Source of the DNA: Dryas octopetala
Taxonomy: Eukaryota > Streptophyta > Magnoliopsida > Rosales > Rosaceae
Assembly (NCBI GenBank): GCA_963921425.1
Contig: OY992835.1
Location: 8,866,001 to 8,930,000, forward strand
Reading direction: 5' to 3'
Length of the DNA: 64,000 nt
Part shown: piece by piece, positions 51,733 to 63,680 of the stretch
How positions within the stretch are numbered: position 1 is the first letter of the stretch
Layout of the letters: each line of letters begins with the position of its first letter
Notes under the pieces: model-generated
What the model was told of the DNA's origin: nothing
The model's database searches: none
What the model saw: the letters and a program-made list of their open reading frames with translations, nothing else
Translations under genes and position numbers: made by a program

Positions 51733-54700
51733 CTAAAAGGAACTAGGTGTGGTAGAGCTGCTAACCAATTTGTCAGTGGCAACTGAGTCTGGGGAAAGCG
51801 GGGGAGGCATATGCCTTAAAAGCCCAACATCATCTGCTCTAATATCCATGACCACTACTTCTGAGTTCTCTGTATCAAGATCTTCGTTTTGGATTGCTTT
51901 CAAACCTTCCAACACTTCTTGCATTGTTGGTCTCATGTCTTTCTCCTGTTGCAAACACCGGAATGCCAATTCTGCCACAGCTGTTGCCGTCCTCCTAACA
52001 GAATAGTTCTGCTCAAACCCAAGAAGAGGATCAACCAACTCATTCACAAGATGATTTTGGATCTTGTTGATAGCCATGTTAGCCAAATTTATATCATGCC
52101 GGTGCCTATTGGTGTCCACTGCCTGTAATGATGATATAAGCTCGATCAAGACCACCCCAAAACTATAAACATCACTCTTGTCAGTGAGTTGATAGCACTG
52201 GTAATACTCGGGATCAACATAGCCGGGCGTCCCTTGTGGAGCAGTTGACACATGGGTGACATCGTTGGGAAACAACCGTGACAGACCAAAATCAGCCACT
52301 TTCACACAAAAGTCGCCATCTAGGAGAATATTGTTGGTTTTGACATCACGGTGTATTACATCATTGCGATGAAGAAAAGCCAGTGCATCAGCTGTCTCTA
52401 TGGCGATGCTCAATCGAACAGGCCAAGCGAGAAAACCGGATTGGACTCGTTTCCCATGGAGATGGTCAGCCACTGTTCCATTATCAATATATTCATAAAC
52501 AAGGAGGAGTTCTCGGCTACGTCTTGAGGTGCATCCATACAGCTTCACAAGGTTCCGGTGCTCAAGACGAGTTAAGATCTCGACCTCATTCATAAACTGC
52601 TCGACACGTTTGAAATTATTTTCATAAAGTCGCTTCACTGCAACTACACGGCCATCATGTAGCTTACCTGTTCAAAAAATTAAAAGAATATTTTACGAAA
52701 CATTAGTAAGTATTTAATGGTGAGTTAAATTGTTAACTGAAAGAGATGCAAAAGGAAGTATTTTCAAACCATAGTAAACAGTGCCAAAGCCTCCATCTCC
52801 AAGTTCTCTAGCAGAGTTGAAATGTTCAGTGGCTTCCTCTAATTCAGCATAGCTGAAGACCTGAACTCCAAAGTAAGTGCTCCCCCTTTCAAGGTCAGAC
52901 TTTGAGGTAAAGGAGGGATAAGAAGGGATGCTTTGAGATTGAGAGACATTAGTTGAGGGAGTAGCAACGCTGTTGCTTGTAAAGGGTGTAGCAAGAATCT
53001 CTTTGCTTTGAGATAGTGCAGCTTGTTTCTTCTTCTTTCGTTGTAGGCAATAATAAAAATAGAATCCTACAAAAATTCCAAAAAGGATTGCACCTCCTAC
53101 AGCAAGACCTGAAGATGAAACAAAATATTGCTCAAATTTTCTTCTCTGTGCCATGATTTCATTAGAAACATACAATATTTTATTAATGAAGTCAAATATT
53201 ACCTATTGCTATCGGCGTCCCTTTCCCTGAAACAGTCACAAGATAGAGAAAACTGTTAATTGACATGAATAACCAATTGATCAAAGAAAAAAAAGAAAAT
53301 AACTATGTCGAAAGATATATTTTTGGATTGATTTTCTTAAGAACATGTGGAATCGCCATGATCACAACTAATTAAAACTTATCTGAGATTTTGAATTACC
53401 CAATTACTATTTGTTAGAAACCAATCACATATATCAGGCTACAGATGCAGAAAGCGTGTCATTAAAAATGAAGCAGGCGAAACTTTAAGAAAGCCATTGT
53501 CTTCCCTCTCCAAAAAAAATACCCAAGGAACAGATAGTGCTACATTATAGCTCATCAAATGAGAAACAAAGGAAAGATCATTAGAGGGCACTTCACAATT
53601 TCACAAACAAGAGGCCCAAAGTGGTGGGGTGTCTCATAGCATGTTTATACTGGCAACATAAGCAAATGGTTGCTAACCATTTAGAAATTAAACATGTTGA
53701 GATACCATAATATTAACAATGACTAATAAAACGATGAAAAGCCGGACCACAACTGAACAGAAAGGCATGTATAGTAGCAAAATTAATCTGCTTCTAAGGA
53801 ACTTATCATCTATTTGTTGCGTTTCGAGCTAGTCCTAAAAAAGGATTAAGAGAAAGCAGTGCATGAAGGTTGTTCCTCTGCTTGGTTTCAACAAAATCAA
53901 GCATACACCAGCGGTCCTAGTTTCACCTGCAATACTAGACATGAAAATGCTTAAACAGTGATATCCTAAACTTGATGTCAACAATGTCTGAACTCCCTAA
54001 GAATATGGTTTATGTTCGCATTTCTAAATCTATACTGTTTATGACTGGGGGCCAAAGAAGAAGGATGCAACAGACTTCTAGAAATAGTAAGTTCAACAAA
54101 GGAGATGAAACCAAAGCAAGTTCAAGAAACCAAAACACAGTGAACTTAGTTTTGGATGTTGGGCACTCAAAACACTACCTAAAAACAGTAAATTCTACCA
54201 TACCCATTAAGAAAAAACTAAACTGAACTGAAGTAAAAGTTCAAAACTTGACACACACTATTGAATGAATACCTGCTGGGTCACACTGCCGATTGCCACA
54301 AATGCAAACGGGTTGGTTCGACCCGGAGTCAAACCCACAAACCCCAGCTACACCAAGACACTTAGCGCAATTCTTATCATACAGATTGGTATAATTAACA
54401 TGGAAGCCCAACATGATCGCTTCCTTAAGCAGAGACCGATCCGTCACCAGCTTCGCCGCCGTGGTTTTGAGAATCGGCACCGTAATCCCAACGGAGCACT
54501 TGAACGTACTCATAATCGGGTCGAGCGGAACCGGCCCGATTAGGTAATAAGCGTCGTTGAAAGCCTGACCGTTGTTACAGTGAAACCAATTCTCGGGCCT
54601 TTGCGAAGTGTTCGAAGAAGAATTGCAGCCGTAGAAAATGGTGACGTCGACGTTGTCGTAATCGTTGTAGGTGAGGAAGGAGGGCACGACACTTGAGTTC

Positions 54701-55029
54701 GCGATTTTGCTTGTGCAGGTCTCGTTCCAGAGGTCCAATCGGGCCAGGGTTAGATTTTGATGAACCGGGTCGAGTCCGAGGACCCGGTAAGTTACGGACA
54801 TGATGGTGAGTTCGGGCGAGTCGTTAGAGCAGTTGAGGTGGAACTCGGGCGGGCCGCAGTGGGCCGGGCGGGACCCGCCGGTGAACGGGTAGAACAGGTT
54901 TTGGAGCGGCCCGCAGCTGAAGGTTTGGGTGCAGTTGGGGAGGTCGGTGTTGGAGGAAAACGATGTCGTGACGCGGAGGGAGTGGAAGAAGAAGAAGAGA
55001 AGGAGCGGAGAGAGAAGGATTCGATGCAT
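51733..55029 (-). CDS. LRK10-like receptor kinase (GUB_WAK ectodomain, TM, RD kinase)
   Basis: Four exons on the minus strand (54273-55029, 53203-53226, 52770-53108, 51733-52667) join in frame at GT-AG borders into 684 residues. A signal peptide (1-22) is followed by the GUB_WAK_bind Cys pattern (NCTQTFSC, RPAHCGPPEFHLNC) and a WAK_assoc C-terminal block (CAKCLGVAGVCGF, VCICGNRQC) to residue 252. A 24-bp exon leads to the membrane segment LAVGGAILFGIFVGFYFYYC and a basic KKKK stop. The kinase has the glycine loop GDGGFGTVYYG, Lys385 in VVAVK, HRDVK (Asp481), DFG (Asp499) and GTPGYVDPEY, so it is an intact RD kinase. The family senses cell-wall-derived or pathogen signals at the plasma membrane; LRK10 is linked to leaf-rust resistance in wheat. 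Ligand unknown. First of a tandem array; the only one with a kinase. Confidence 0.93.
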
Positions 55030-57308
55030 CGCGATCAGGGTAGGAGGAGGAGGGAGGGGTGCGGTGGCATTTGGTTATAGGGTGGTCTCGGCGGGAAGGG
55101 AAGTGGTTGGGGGAGTTTAGTACTGGTGAATTGGTTATGGCGGGTGATGGCTTGGCTGGCTGGCGTTGGTTGACTTGGACTGTTGTGTGTGGGAAACATC
55201 TTTTTGAATATCTTTTGGAGGCCGTGGGACAAAATCTGTGTTCTTTATGTGGATTTAGCACGTGTCTTTGTTAATGTGAATTAGGAAACGTTTTCAATAA
55301 TTGATGGGCATTTAGGTAATTTGTAGGAATTAGAATTAGTGTGACCACTTGTCTTTTTTTTATTATTATTTTTTTATCTAGTCTTTTTTCAATTATTAAT
55401 TTTGTAATTTTCTTTACATTTATTGGTGATGATTATTGATGGTACCTGATGATTATTGAATTGGAGAAGAGCTTGGTCCTTGGAATGTGAAAAGAGGAAA
55501 ATGTTATACAAACTGTGGGCTTTCACTTTCAACAAAATTGCTCCGAAAGTTGGTAACTTCGAAAAGTTGAAGAAAATTTATGCGTTTTAAAGACTAACTT
55601 AATCTTTCTTCTAGAGTTTGAAAAATACAATTCTCCATTATTGTTTGAAATCACTTCAAGTAGTAAACAAGATTTGAACACTAATCAAAAAGGATTTGAG
55701 CATTACTTGAAAAGAACGCGAGCACTAATTAAAAAAGGGAACAATAAATGTGCTAGTTTCAAAATTTTCCTTAATTAATGAAAATTGAAAATTAGCTAAG
55801 AAAGATTTAGAGTAGCATATTCTTTAAAATACATATTCAAGTGGGAAAAATTTCAGTGCCTTTAATCTCAATTTGTTTATTAGGACTTTAAGAGTGCAAC
55901 AACCACGCACATGAAGCCTTGTTTTATTGACCAACCATAGGTCTTTCTAAAGTATTAAAAATAGAAAGAACAATCTCAATCAAGAATTAATTTAATGTAC
56001 CTATGCTTTAATAGTTTAATGAATGAGTGTTTTCTGAAATATCAAATGTAGATAAGTTGTTCGATGAATTCTACCTGGGGAAGTTTTAGTGCGTTTGTAA
56101 TTGCAACAAGAACACAAGCTTTCAAAAAATTATACAAGTTGCCAAAAGGTTCAAAATTTTCACTGAATTTTGACACAAAGCGAAAAAATTGTTTACAACT
56201 TAAAATGTTAAAACGTAAAATGCTTTCAACAACAAAAAAAAAAGGGAAACATGTAGGGTTTCGGGCGATATTTTTAACAACAAATTAAATTGTTACGATG
56301 GAAAACATATACTTTGTGTAGTTATATGTTAATATTTTGTTAAAGATTATTCAAAGTTTAGAATAGATCTTGATATGAACAAATAAAAAACTGACAAATC
56401 AGTTGGGCTCTAAAATTTTGAAATTCATTTTTTTGTGGTTCTTGCAATATATATAATAATGTTATTGGCTGCCTAGATTACGAGAAGCCCTCAGTCCAAA
56501 AATGAAGAAGATTCCTAGAAGCCCCAACCAGTAATTAATATAGAAATAGTTTTCTAATAGCAATATGCCAAAATCCCATATACCCATGCCAGTGCACCAT
56601 AACATGATTATCAGAACATGTACAAATGTTCTGACAAATTTTCAAATTGTTAATGCAAATACTTCCAAGCTTTCTATATGGACCAAGAAATGCAGAACAT
56701 GATACACATGTGACGTGGGTACTTTGGTCTTGATGGCATCAAATGGGCAGCCTAATTGGAATATTTGGAGTTGAAGTTTCCAATTGAATGCCATGTGTGT
56801 GAGAGTAAACAGAAAAATATGGCAAAGGAGGAACTTAGATAAAATTGAGAACCTCCACTCTAGTAGTGAGAAAAATGGTTGGTAGTAAGTTTTAGAAAAA
56901 TAGGAGAAACTTTAGCAGAAGACATAATTAGACTACCTAGAGCTCAGTAGTAGAGAAATGAAGCCAATTAAACACTATCAAAGTCACAATTTGGAGTCAA
57001 GATGCAGCTTTGTTACCATTTTATTGAAGTTTTCCTTAAAGGGAGGGACAACAAGTGTTTGATGAAATGCCTCTTAGAGGCAGTTCATAAGATTTTGCAT
57101 CCCATCTAATAAGAAAGTCCCATTTGTCCATCAATGTAAATTTCATATGCCTCTAGGACCCAACTCAAAAACCAATCTAGTTTTGGGTTCTCAGTTGTTG
57201 CTAGACCAGAATATGTACTAAGAAAAGAAAGTAAGCAACAACTAACAATTAGTAGTTATCCTACACTCTAGAGGAGGAAGCTAAGGTGAGCCACTGATTT
57301 CTTATTAT
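55030..57308. other. Spacer between LRK10-like genes 1 and 2, no kinase exons
   Basis: Checked on the minus strand for a membrane segment, glycine loop, HRD, DFG or APE motifs after the splice donor of gene 2: none seen. The 250 bp above 55029 is the presumptive promoter of gene 1. The rest is AT-rich. Confidence 0.55.
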
Positions 57309-58163
57309 CTAGATAACCCATGTATGAAATGTTGGGAAAACCAAAGAAACGCATAGCATACCTCCACAGCTAGACGGATTAGGCCCATCCTTGCAGTAAC
57401 AGGTGAACTCAGCTGAAGACGTATTGTACCCACACTGACCTTTTGTCCCTTCACATTGGGCACACAAGGTGTTACTCGCATCCCATTTCAACCCAAACCC
57501 AGAATCCAGAGCAGCAGCTAGATTCTCCTTAGACGAATTCAACGCTAATTGTGCAGCCGCGAATTGAGAAACCCGGGCAGTGACGGTTTTGCTGCAGCTT
57601 CCAAAATTACTACTAATATTCGAGATCCCGGAATTTGTGAGATTTTGTGTCACATAGTAATTGATGGAAGTGGTTGTGCTATTTATGCTGCAGTTAAACT
57701 GACTTGTAAGCTGGATTGGAAGTGGGATATTAAGCGGGGGACAATTGTAGAACAAGAGTAGTTCTTGAGCATCCAAAGCATATTCAACATGGCTGGAGTC
57801 TATGGTGGTATTGACAAGTGAGGAAGGACAAACGTTGTTCCAGTAATCAGCTTTAGCAACCTTGAGACTATTTGCGGTATGATTGATATCAAGGACTCTG
57901 AAATCTTCGTCCCCAAACGAGATCACCGGGGTGTCCCCGGTGCAGTTCAACTTGAACTCGGGGAAGCCACAGTACTCCGGCCGGCTTGATCCCCAGAAAG
58001 GGTAGCCGATATTTGGAAAGTTTGCGCATTGGAATGATGCGCTGCAGTTGAGGTATTGCTGATCATCAGCACACCAAGTTTTTGGAACATGAGATAATAA
58101 ACATGTGGTAATTGTGATCATGAGGAGTAGTAAAGAGATCTTTTGGGCAGGGTAGGGTTCCAT
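57309..58163 (-). CDS. LRK10-like ectodomain exon (no kinase found), gene 2
   Basis: Open frame of 284 residues with a signal peptide (SLLLLMITITTCLLS, cleavage near residue 31). The GUB_WAK_bind pattern includes NCSASFQC, YPFWGSSRPEYCGFPEFKLN and C. The WAK_assoc C-terminal Cys block is CAQCEGTKGQCGYNTSS, FTCYC and SSCGG. A GT donor at 57361 (CTGTGGAG/GTATGC) ends the exon in phase 1 after residue 267, exactly like gene 1. Unspliced, the frame adds about 17 residues and stops, which would give a secreted receptor-like protein. No transmembrane or kinase exons lie between here and gene 1. It may be a pseudogene, a secreted decoy, or an alternative first exon of gene 1. A GA microsatellite lies directly upstream of the ATG. 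Confidence 0.85.
   Translation of the reverse strand: MEPYPAQKISLLLLMITITTCLLSHVPKTWCADDQQYLNCSASFQCANFPNIGYPFWGSSRPEYCGFPEFKLNCTGDTPVISFGDEDFRVLDINHTANSLKVAKADYWNNVCPSSLVNTTIDSSHVEYALDAQELLLFYNCPPLNIPLPIQLTSQFNCSINSTTTSINYYVTQNLTNSGISNISSNFGSCSKTVTARVSQFAAAQLALNSSKENLAAALDSGFGLKWDASNTLCAQCEGTKGQCGYNTSSAEFTCYCKDGPNPSSCGGMLCVSLVFPTFHTWVI

Positions 58164-58166
<3 letters not shown>

Positions 58167-58200
<34 letters not shown>
58167..58200. repeat. (GA)n microsatellite in the 5' leader of gene 2
   Basis: About 17 GA units ending four bases from the ATG of the second LRK10-like gene; on the sense strand it is a CT tract. Confidence 0.9.
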
Positions 58201-58204
<4 letters not shown>

Positions 58205-59142
58205 AGGATTCAAAGTTGGAAAAAAGAGAAGATGGAGGTGAAAATGGTCTTCATATCTCATACAAGGTCGAAGGTCATGACAAAAGAGGTGGGGTGGGGG
58301 GAGGAAATTAACATGGGGGTGGATGATTTTTTTATTTTTATGTGGTTGTTTATTTTTATGTTTAAATAGAAGGTTCTATTGGAACGTTAGGATTGGAGTC
58401 CTAGTCAATGGAAAATTTTGGTGACCAAGTCTTTCTAACATATTCATGGTCAACTTTGCAAGCGGTATCTGCACGAAATCTGAATTAGTTGTCAAACAAA
58501 TCAGCCCCCTTGATAGAAAATTTGCTGAGCCTTCAATTAATTGTTTACCTAAACCTCTGCATTCAGATTGAGACTTATCTTATATTGCATATGGAAGATG
58601 ATCAAAGTCAACAAAGGGTGACTCCCGTTTTAATATCTTAATACTTTAATTAACCATCTAATGCCTGGACTAGTGGAGGGGGTATTTGTATTTCTTAGGC
58701 TGTCTGGAGCACATAATTAAATACTGCAAACTCTAAGAACATTTATGCACCCCAGGGACCAAAATCACCAAAATTTGAACAATCTTAAGGGTGTAAATGG
58801 AAACTTGAATTTACTCTTGGGCCAATATTGACTTGGGGTTGGGGTGCTCAAAACAGAGGAATACTTGTGTTTGGCAATCTCCTTGAGATAGAATCTAAGC
58901 TATTTTCTGTTTCTGCTGGTAGTTCGGCTCTAACTAGCTACTGGGTTCTTATCATGGACCATATAGCACATTCCAATTTTTGTCATGGGTTCTTTCCTTA
59001 GCATACAAGCCTAAACAGGGTTTACAACCAATTAATCATTTAAAACAAAGGCTTAAGTAGCTCGGAGACTAGAATGGGATAAAAAGTGTGGAGCCACCAA
59101 GTCTAGAATTAAATGGGCATAAAAATTTCTAACATCTTCCAA
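58201..59142. other. Spacer between LRK10-like genes 2 and 3
   Basis: No kinase, membrane or juxtamembrane exon recognised. It must contain the promoter of gene 2 and the 3' part of gene 3. Confidence 0.5.
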
Positions 59143-59991
59143 TTAAAGATCTGTAACTTTGTATGAGAATGACAAGGGACATATAGACATACCTTTTGGT
59201 GAAGTGGCTGGAGTTGGAGCAGGTGCATTACCACCACATGTAGCTGAATAGGGTTTGTCTTGGCAAAAGCAAAGAAATTCACCATTACTAGTGTCAATCC
59301 CACAGTTTCCTCTTGAATCCTCACAACTCTTGCATTCATCACCATTAATCTGCAATCTCAATTCAAACCCATCATTTATCGCATCATCAATAGTCGTTTG
59401 AGAGGCCTCTATAGCCAGAGCCGCGGTCTCCAAAACCGGAACCTTTACCGCATTTGTACAGCTCACAGAAGATTCAACTGAAGCATCTTTTGTATAATAG
59501 TAAACAGTGGTGGTTGTACCGCTTATGTTGCAAGACTGCTGAGTCGAAAGCCCCGGGGTGGCAGGGATATTACAGCCGTAGTAAAAGGACACGTTTCTAA
59601 TCCCAGAAGTGGGATAACTAAACAGAGCGAAGTTGAGGGTCGTGTTATGAAAACTCTGGGGGCAGATAGTACCCCAGTAATCCTGTCTAGCAACTTTTAC
59701 GGTCGGAGGACTAGCAGAAGTCATTTCTAGGATTCTGAGCTCGATATCGATGCTGGTGATCACTGGGATGTTGTTTTTGCATTGGACCTCGAACCCAGGT
59801 TCACCACAGTAATTGGGTCTGTTTACTCCCCAAAAGGGGTACGTGATGTTTGTGCTGCCCCCGCAGTCAATGGTTTGGTTGCAGTTTGTATAGTATGAAT
59901 CATCTGCGCATAGAGATAGCTCGAAGTTGATTGAAATGAAGGAAGTGATCAAAAGGAAAGGAAGCAGAAACTGAAGCAGAGGAGAATCCAT
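59143..59991 (-). CDS. LRK10-like ectodomain exon (no kinase found), gene 3
   Basis: Open frame of 282 residues. The signal peptide FLLPFLLITSFISINFELSL is followed by the GUB_WAK_bind Cys pattern (NCNQTIDC, YPFWGVNRPNYCGEPGFEVQ then C), many N-glycosylation sites, and the WAK_assoc block CKSCEDSRGNCGIDTSNGEF with CFCQDKPYSATC. A donor at 59192 (CCAAAAG/GTATGT) ends the exon after a Pro/Ala-rich stem (APAPTPATSPK) in phase 1. Unspliced reading adds about 15 residues and stops. No kinase module lies between this exon and gene 2. It is about as similar to gene 2 as to gene 1 by eye, so the array is an old tandem duplication. Same alternatives as for gene 2. Confidence 0.85.
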   Translation of the reverse strand: MDSPLLQFLLPFLLITSFISINFELSLCADDSYYTNCNQTIDCGGSTNITYPFWGVNRPNYCGEPGFEVQCKNNIPVITSIDIELRILEMTSASPPTVKVARQDYWGTICPQSFHNTTLNFALFSYPTSGIRNVSFYYGCNIPATPGLSTQQSCNISGTTTTVYYYTKDASVESSVSCTNAVKVPVLETAALAIEASQTTIDDAINDGFELRLQINGDECKSCEDSRGNCGIDTSNGEFLCFCQDKPYSATCGGNAPAPTPATSPKGMSICPLSFSYKVTDL

Positions 59992-61476
59992 GTTTTAGAG
60001 GATTGAAGCAGAGGTTGCAATGAAAATGGAAAGAGTTATGGTTGTTGTGTCATTGTAATATAGTTGTTGTACGCGCCAAGTCTTGAATTATAGGCCTTTG
60101 AAATATTCAATGAATGAGATAGATAGAACTTGAAGAGGCCTAATCTTGTTTTTTCCCTGTTACACCAGCCAACGCTATACGGCATAGACTAGTTTTTTTA
60201 AGTCTACTTGAATGAATATGCTTTTATTTGGGTTTCTAATTTTCTAACCCACTCAAATGAGTTGTGGATTGTTCTCTATTGAGGGATGGAAAATATGGTT
60301 CTTCCAGAAGGTGGAGACAAAGTCAATGGATGATGGAGTTAGGAAAGGTACCACCAAAAACACTAAGCGAAATGGTTATAATAGGAGAAAATAAATTACT
60401 ATAATATTGCCAATGTAAAGAACATGACAAGAAGGAAATAATAAACATAGAAGAAGATTCCATGACTTTTGTTTGGGGGCCAACCCCACAGCGACAGGGA
60501 AATATGCTCAAACAATATTAAATATCTAACTTCTTTTTGGGTTTAAAGGCGAGGAGAAGGTTTTATATGTGTGAAGAAGATGACTAGATGAGTACTTTAC
60601 CACTTGAGCTATGAGCCCTTCAAAGGAATCTAACTTAAGATAAAACACAAGTCAAATTCAAATGTAGAAGCCCAAAACAAGAGAGAAAACAAATGGAAGA
60701 GGGGAAATATTTTTTTACTGATGAAAAGGAAGTTACATCTTATTATAATCTGCAACATCAACGTTTGCATTCGTAACTTAACCCTATAAGAATTTTTTAC
60801 ATTTTAGGGAAGGCAAAATAAAAATTATTTGAATTTTTTACATTTTAGTACATATTTGACTTTGAAAATAATGTAAACATTAGTTTTGACAGAGTCCATA
60901 CACATGTGACGTGTGTGCTTGACAATGCATTACATCTTGTGTATGGGCAACTTGGAGACAGAGACCACACCGTAGGTTTTGTTTAAACCTCAACTTAGAG
61001 GTAGGCTTGTCTAAGGATTATCCTTAATACTAAACTTAGGTTAGAACATGTCTAGGACTCTTAGGAAAACAAGAAGATTAAACGAACTTGGTCAGCAAAT
61101 TAGGATTTTGCTCGGACACCCAATTACCTCGAATTTTCAAAGGATGTGCTGTAGTCAGAGCTTAGTTAGCCTCTTGAATGTATCTGTTAAGATCAACCAC
61201 TTGAGGAGGTAAGTTTTCAGTCATTACCGTGTCCTATTACTTGAACTTAAATGTCCATTACTGTGAATACTGACACATTGAGCACAAACAAAAGACTCGC
61301 CCACGCAGCTTAGGTTTGAGTTTGGTTATGTCTAACACCTTTTGTGTTGTAATGAGTTAAACGTGCAAATCTAATATCTCGAGAATGCTTTAGTAGGAAG
61401 TGTTTTTGCTCACTAGCACTTTTATTAGTAACATTTTTGCTAAAAGAACGTAAAAAATTAAATTATTTGAAAATAC
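59992..61476. other. Upstream flank of LRK10-like gene 3
   Basis: Presumptive promoter to about 60300; otherwise AT-rich. A tRNA-like word (minus strand, about 60545-60620: GGGCTCATAGCTCAAGTGG) suggests a possible SINE remnant but is not convincing. Confidence 0.4.
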
Positions 61477-61974
61477 TAGGGCTGGGCACAAACTCGACTA
61501 GCCCGCCAAACCGAATCGGGTCGGGCCCACGTCACACTAGAAGAAACTGGCCCATATACTCGGTTGGGCCCACAACTTGTTGGGTAGTTTTCGGTATGGG
61601 CTCTTCCGCCCATTAACAACCCAGCCTGCCCGACTCCTTTTTCTCTCTCAAGTTTTCTCTCTTTTCTTCTCTCAGTCCTTACAGTGACCTCATCTTCTTC
61701 TCCTCTCTCCTCTCTCTTATTTGCTCCCTCCTCTGTCCAATCTGCCGCTCTCTCATCTCTCCGATCTGCTCTATCCTCTCTCTGATCTTCTCTCTCCTCT
61801 CTTCAATCTCATTTCTCCTCGCGGATATACCTCTCCGATCTCAGCTTCTCTTCTCTCTATCTAAACCGAGCCGATCGACAAGATTGCAGACGGTTACGAG
61901 CTGGAGACACTCTAACTCGAGACTCTTGGGGCGGTTGGCGGCTTGGGTCCCAACCCGACTAATGCCCACCCCTA
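61477..61974. mobile_element. hAT-like MITE with perfect 8-bp duplication
   Basis: Ends TAGGGCTGGGCA and, inverted, TAGGGGTGGGCA. GAAAATAC is duplicated at 61469-61476 and 61975-61982. The 498-bp interior is CT-rich (TCTCTCCTCTCT tract, 61640-61860). No reading frame. Confidence 0.85.
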
Positions 61975-61982
61975 GAAAATAC

Positions 61983-63207
61983 TTCCCCAATTCTACCAAA
62001 AGTGTTGACTATTTAAAAATGATTCGGCCTTCTAAAAATACTATCAAATAGGTCCTAATTAAGTTCACCAATTTATTTTTTTATTTGGGTCTAAGGTTTC
62101 TAGCATCCTAGCTAAGTCGTAATATACCCTAGCTACTAGGCCCTCATTAACATATTGTAACTCGATCACATTAACACAATGCAACATTAACATGACGAAA
62201 AAAATGCAAGTGAAAATAACATTCTTAATTAACTTATTTTTTAATTTCATTTAGAGCTTTTGGTTAATTAGTCTTAAAGATTTAGGGCTAAACCTCTAAA
62301 CTCTAAGCTCTAAACCTCATAAACAATATATACTAGATTATACTCTAATAAACTGCAATAAGCCCTACTCCACTCTAAAATCTAAATCCCAGCTAGCTAG
62401 CTACTAAACCATTTATACATAAGAAATAAATAAAAAATTAATAAAAATTAAAAGAAAATAAAAATTACCCGTCTCTATGCTTGACAAAAGTTAAATTGTC
62501 AATGATCATTTGATTTAATGAATAACACTCAATAGTTATTAATAAAAAATAATAATAATAATGTCAAGTTGCTTATAACAACTAAATTGCAACTTTTGCA
62601 GAGTCTTATTAGAAAACAAAGATTTTTTTGGGACATATCACAAATTTACTCTTTATTTGGAGGAACTAGTTCCTAAACAATAACTAGAGTTACTAGAGTC
62701 TTCCTTAAGCTATAAAATAAGACATTGTGTGATCTCTTCAACTTGCAATAGGTATATAAAACCCAAAAAGAAATATCCTAAGTTGAGCATCCAACATGGG
62801 CCCAAATTTATATATTATATTTATTTTGAAAGGGACATGCCATCTAACTTAGCTAAATTAACTTCAACAGTACTTTGACCACCAACTTGGTCTCAAATTG
62901 TGATGGAAGGTTAACACTTAACACCCAGTTATTTAGAGCTGTATATGCTCCGTAAAGGTTCTGTTTCATTAAACTCCATTAGAATTTCAGGCCAAAAGAA
63001 AAAGTCTTTTAGTATTTTCGTATTCTACGTACAATTATAGTAAAAATGAATAGAAAAAGTGACTGAATTGGTCTTATACTACTTTATTTCTAGGGATGTG
63101 GGCAGGTTGGATCAACACCACCAATCCGAACATAATCCGGATTTTTAAGTAATTTAGATAAAGATAATTGAGAAATTAATTAAACAAATACGGTCATAAT
63201 TTTTTAG
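61983..63207. other. AT-rich spacer
   Basis: Nothing recognised beyond short TAAAAATTAA-type repeats around 62430-62570. Confidence 0.45.
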
Positions 63208-63680
63208 GTCCATTGATTTTAGGTACCAAATTATAATATTTTTTCATTTCAACTACTAAAACATTTATGTCATTTCAGTTTAGGTATTAAATTTCAGTTT
63301 AAATACCAACTTTAAAAAACATGATTATATCGAGCTGTGACTGTCTAACAGTCATAACTTTTTTATTGATTTGTTGTTTTTTCAATATTTGCAAGGCTTA
63401 AACTTTAATATTTAGTCTTTGGGTTATAGGACTTCATCCTCCAAACCTAAATCAAAAGTATGAAACTCTTAAAAATTTTGATTTTTTTATAAATTTTAAA
63501 CATTCACAATTGTAACTGTTCGACAGTCACAACTGTATAACAAACTGATTTGTGACCTAATCCAAAATATTTTACTCTAGGTTAGTACCTAAACTAAAAA
63601 AAATTAGTATATTGCTGTTTTACTGAAAAATTATTAATATTTGATATGTAATCCTAATTTTCTATAATTTTTTAGCCCAA
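63208..63680. mobile_element. Half copy of the long-inverted-repeat element
   Basis: Matches the left arm of 47879-50104 (GATTTTAGGTACCAAATT, ATTTGTTGTTTTTTCAATAT, AACAAACTGATTTGTGACCT) and continues uninterrupted through the site where the other copy carries a solo LTR. It stops within the central palindrome; the second arm is absent. Confidence 0.75.

Noticed and set aside
54757..55261. Frames opposite the first LRK10-like exon
   Set aside because: Shadow frames of the GC-rich coding exon on the other strand.
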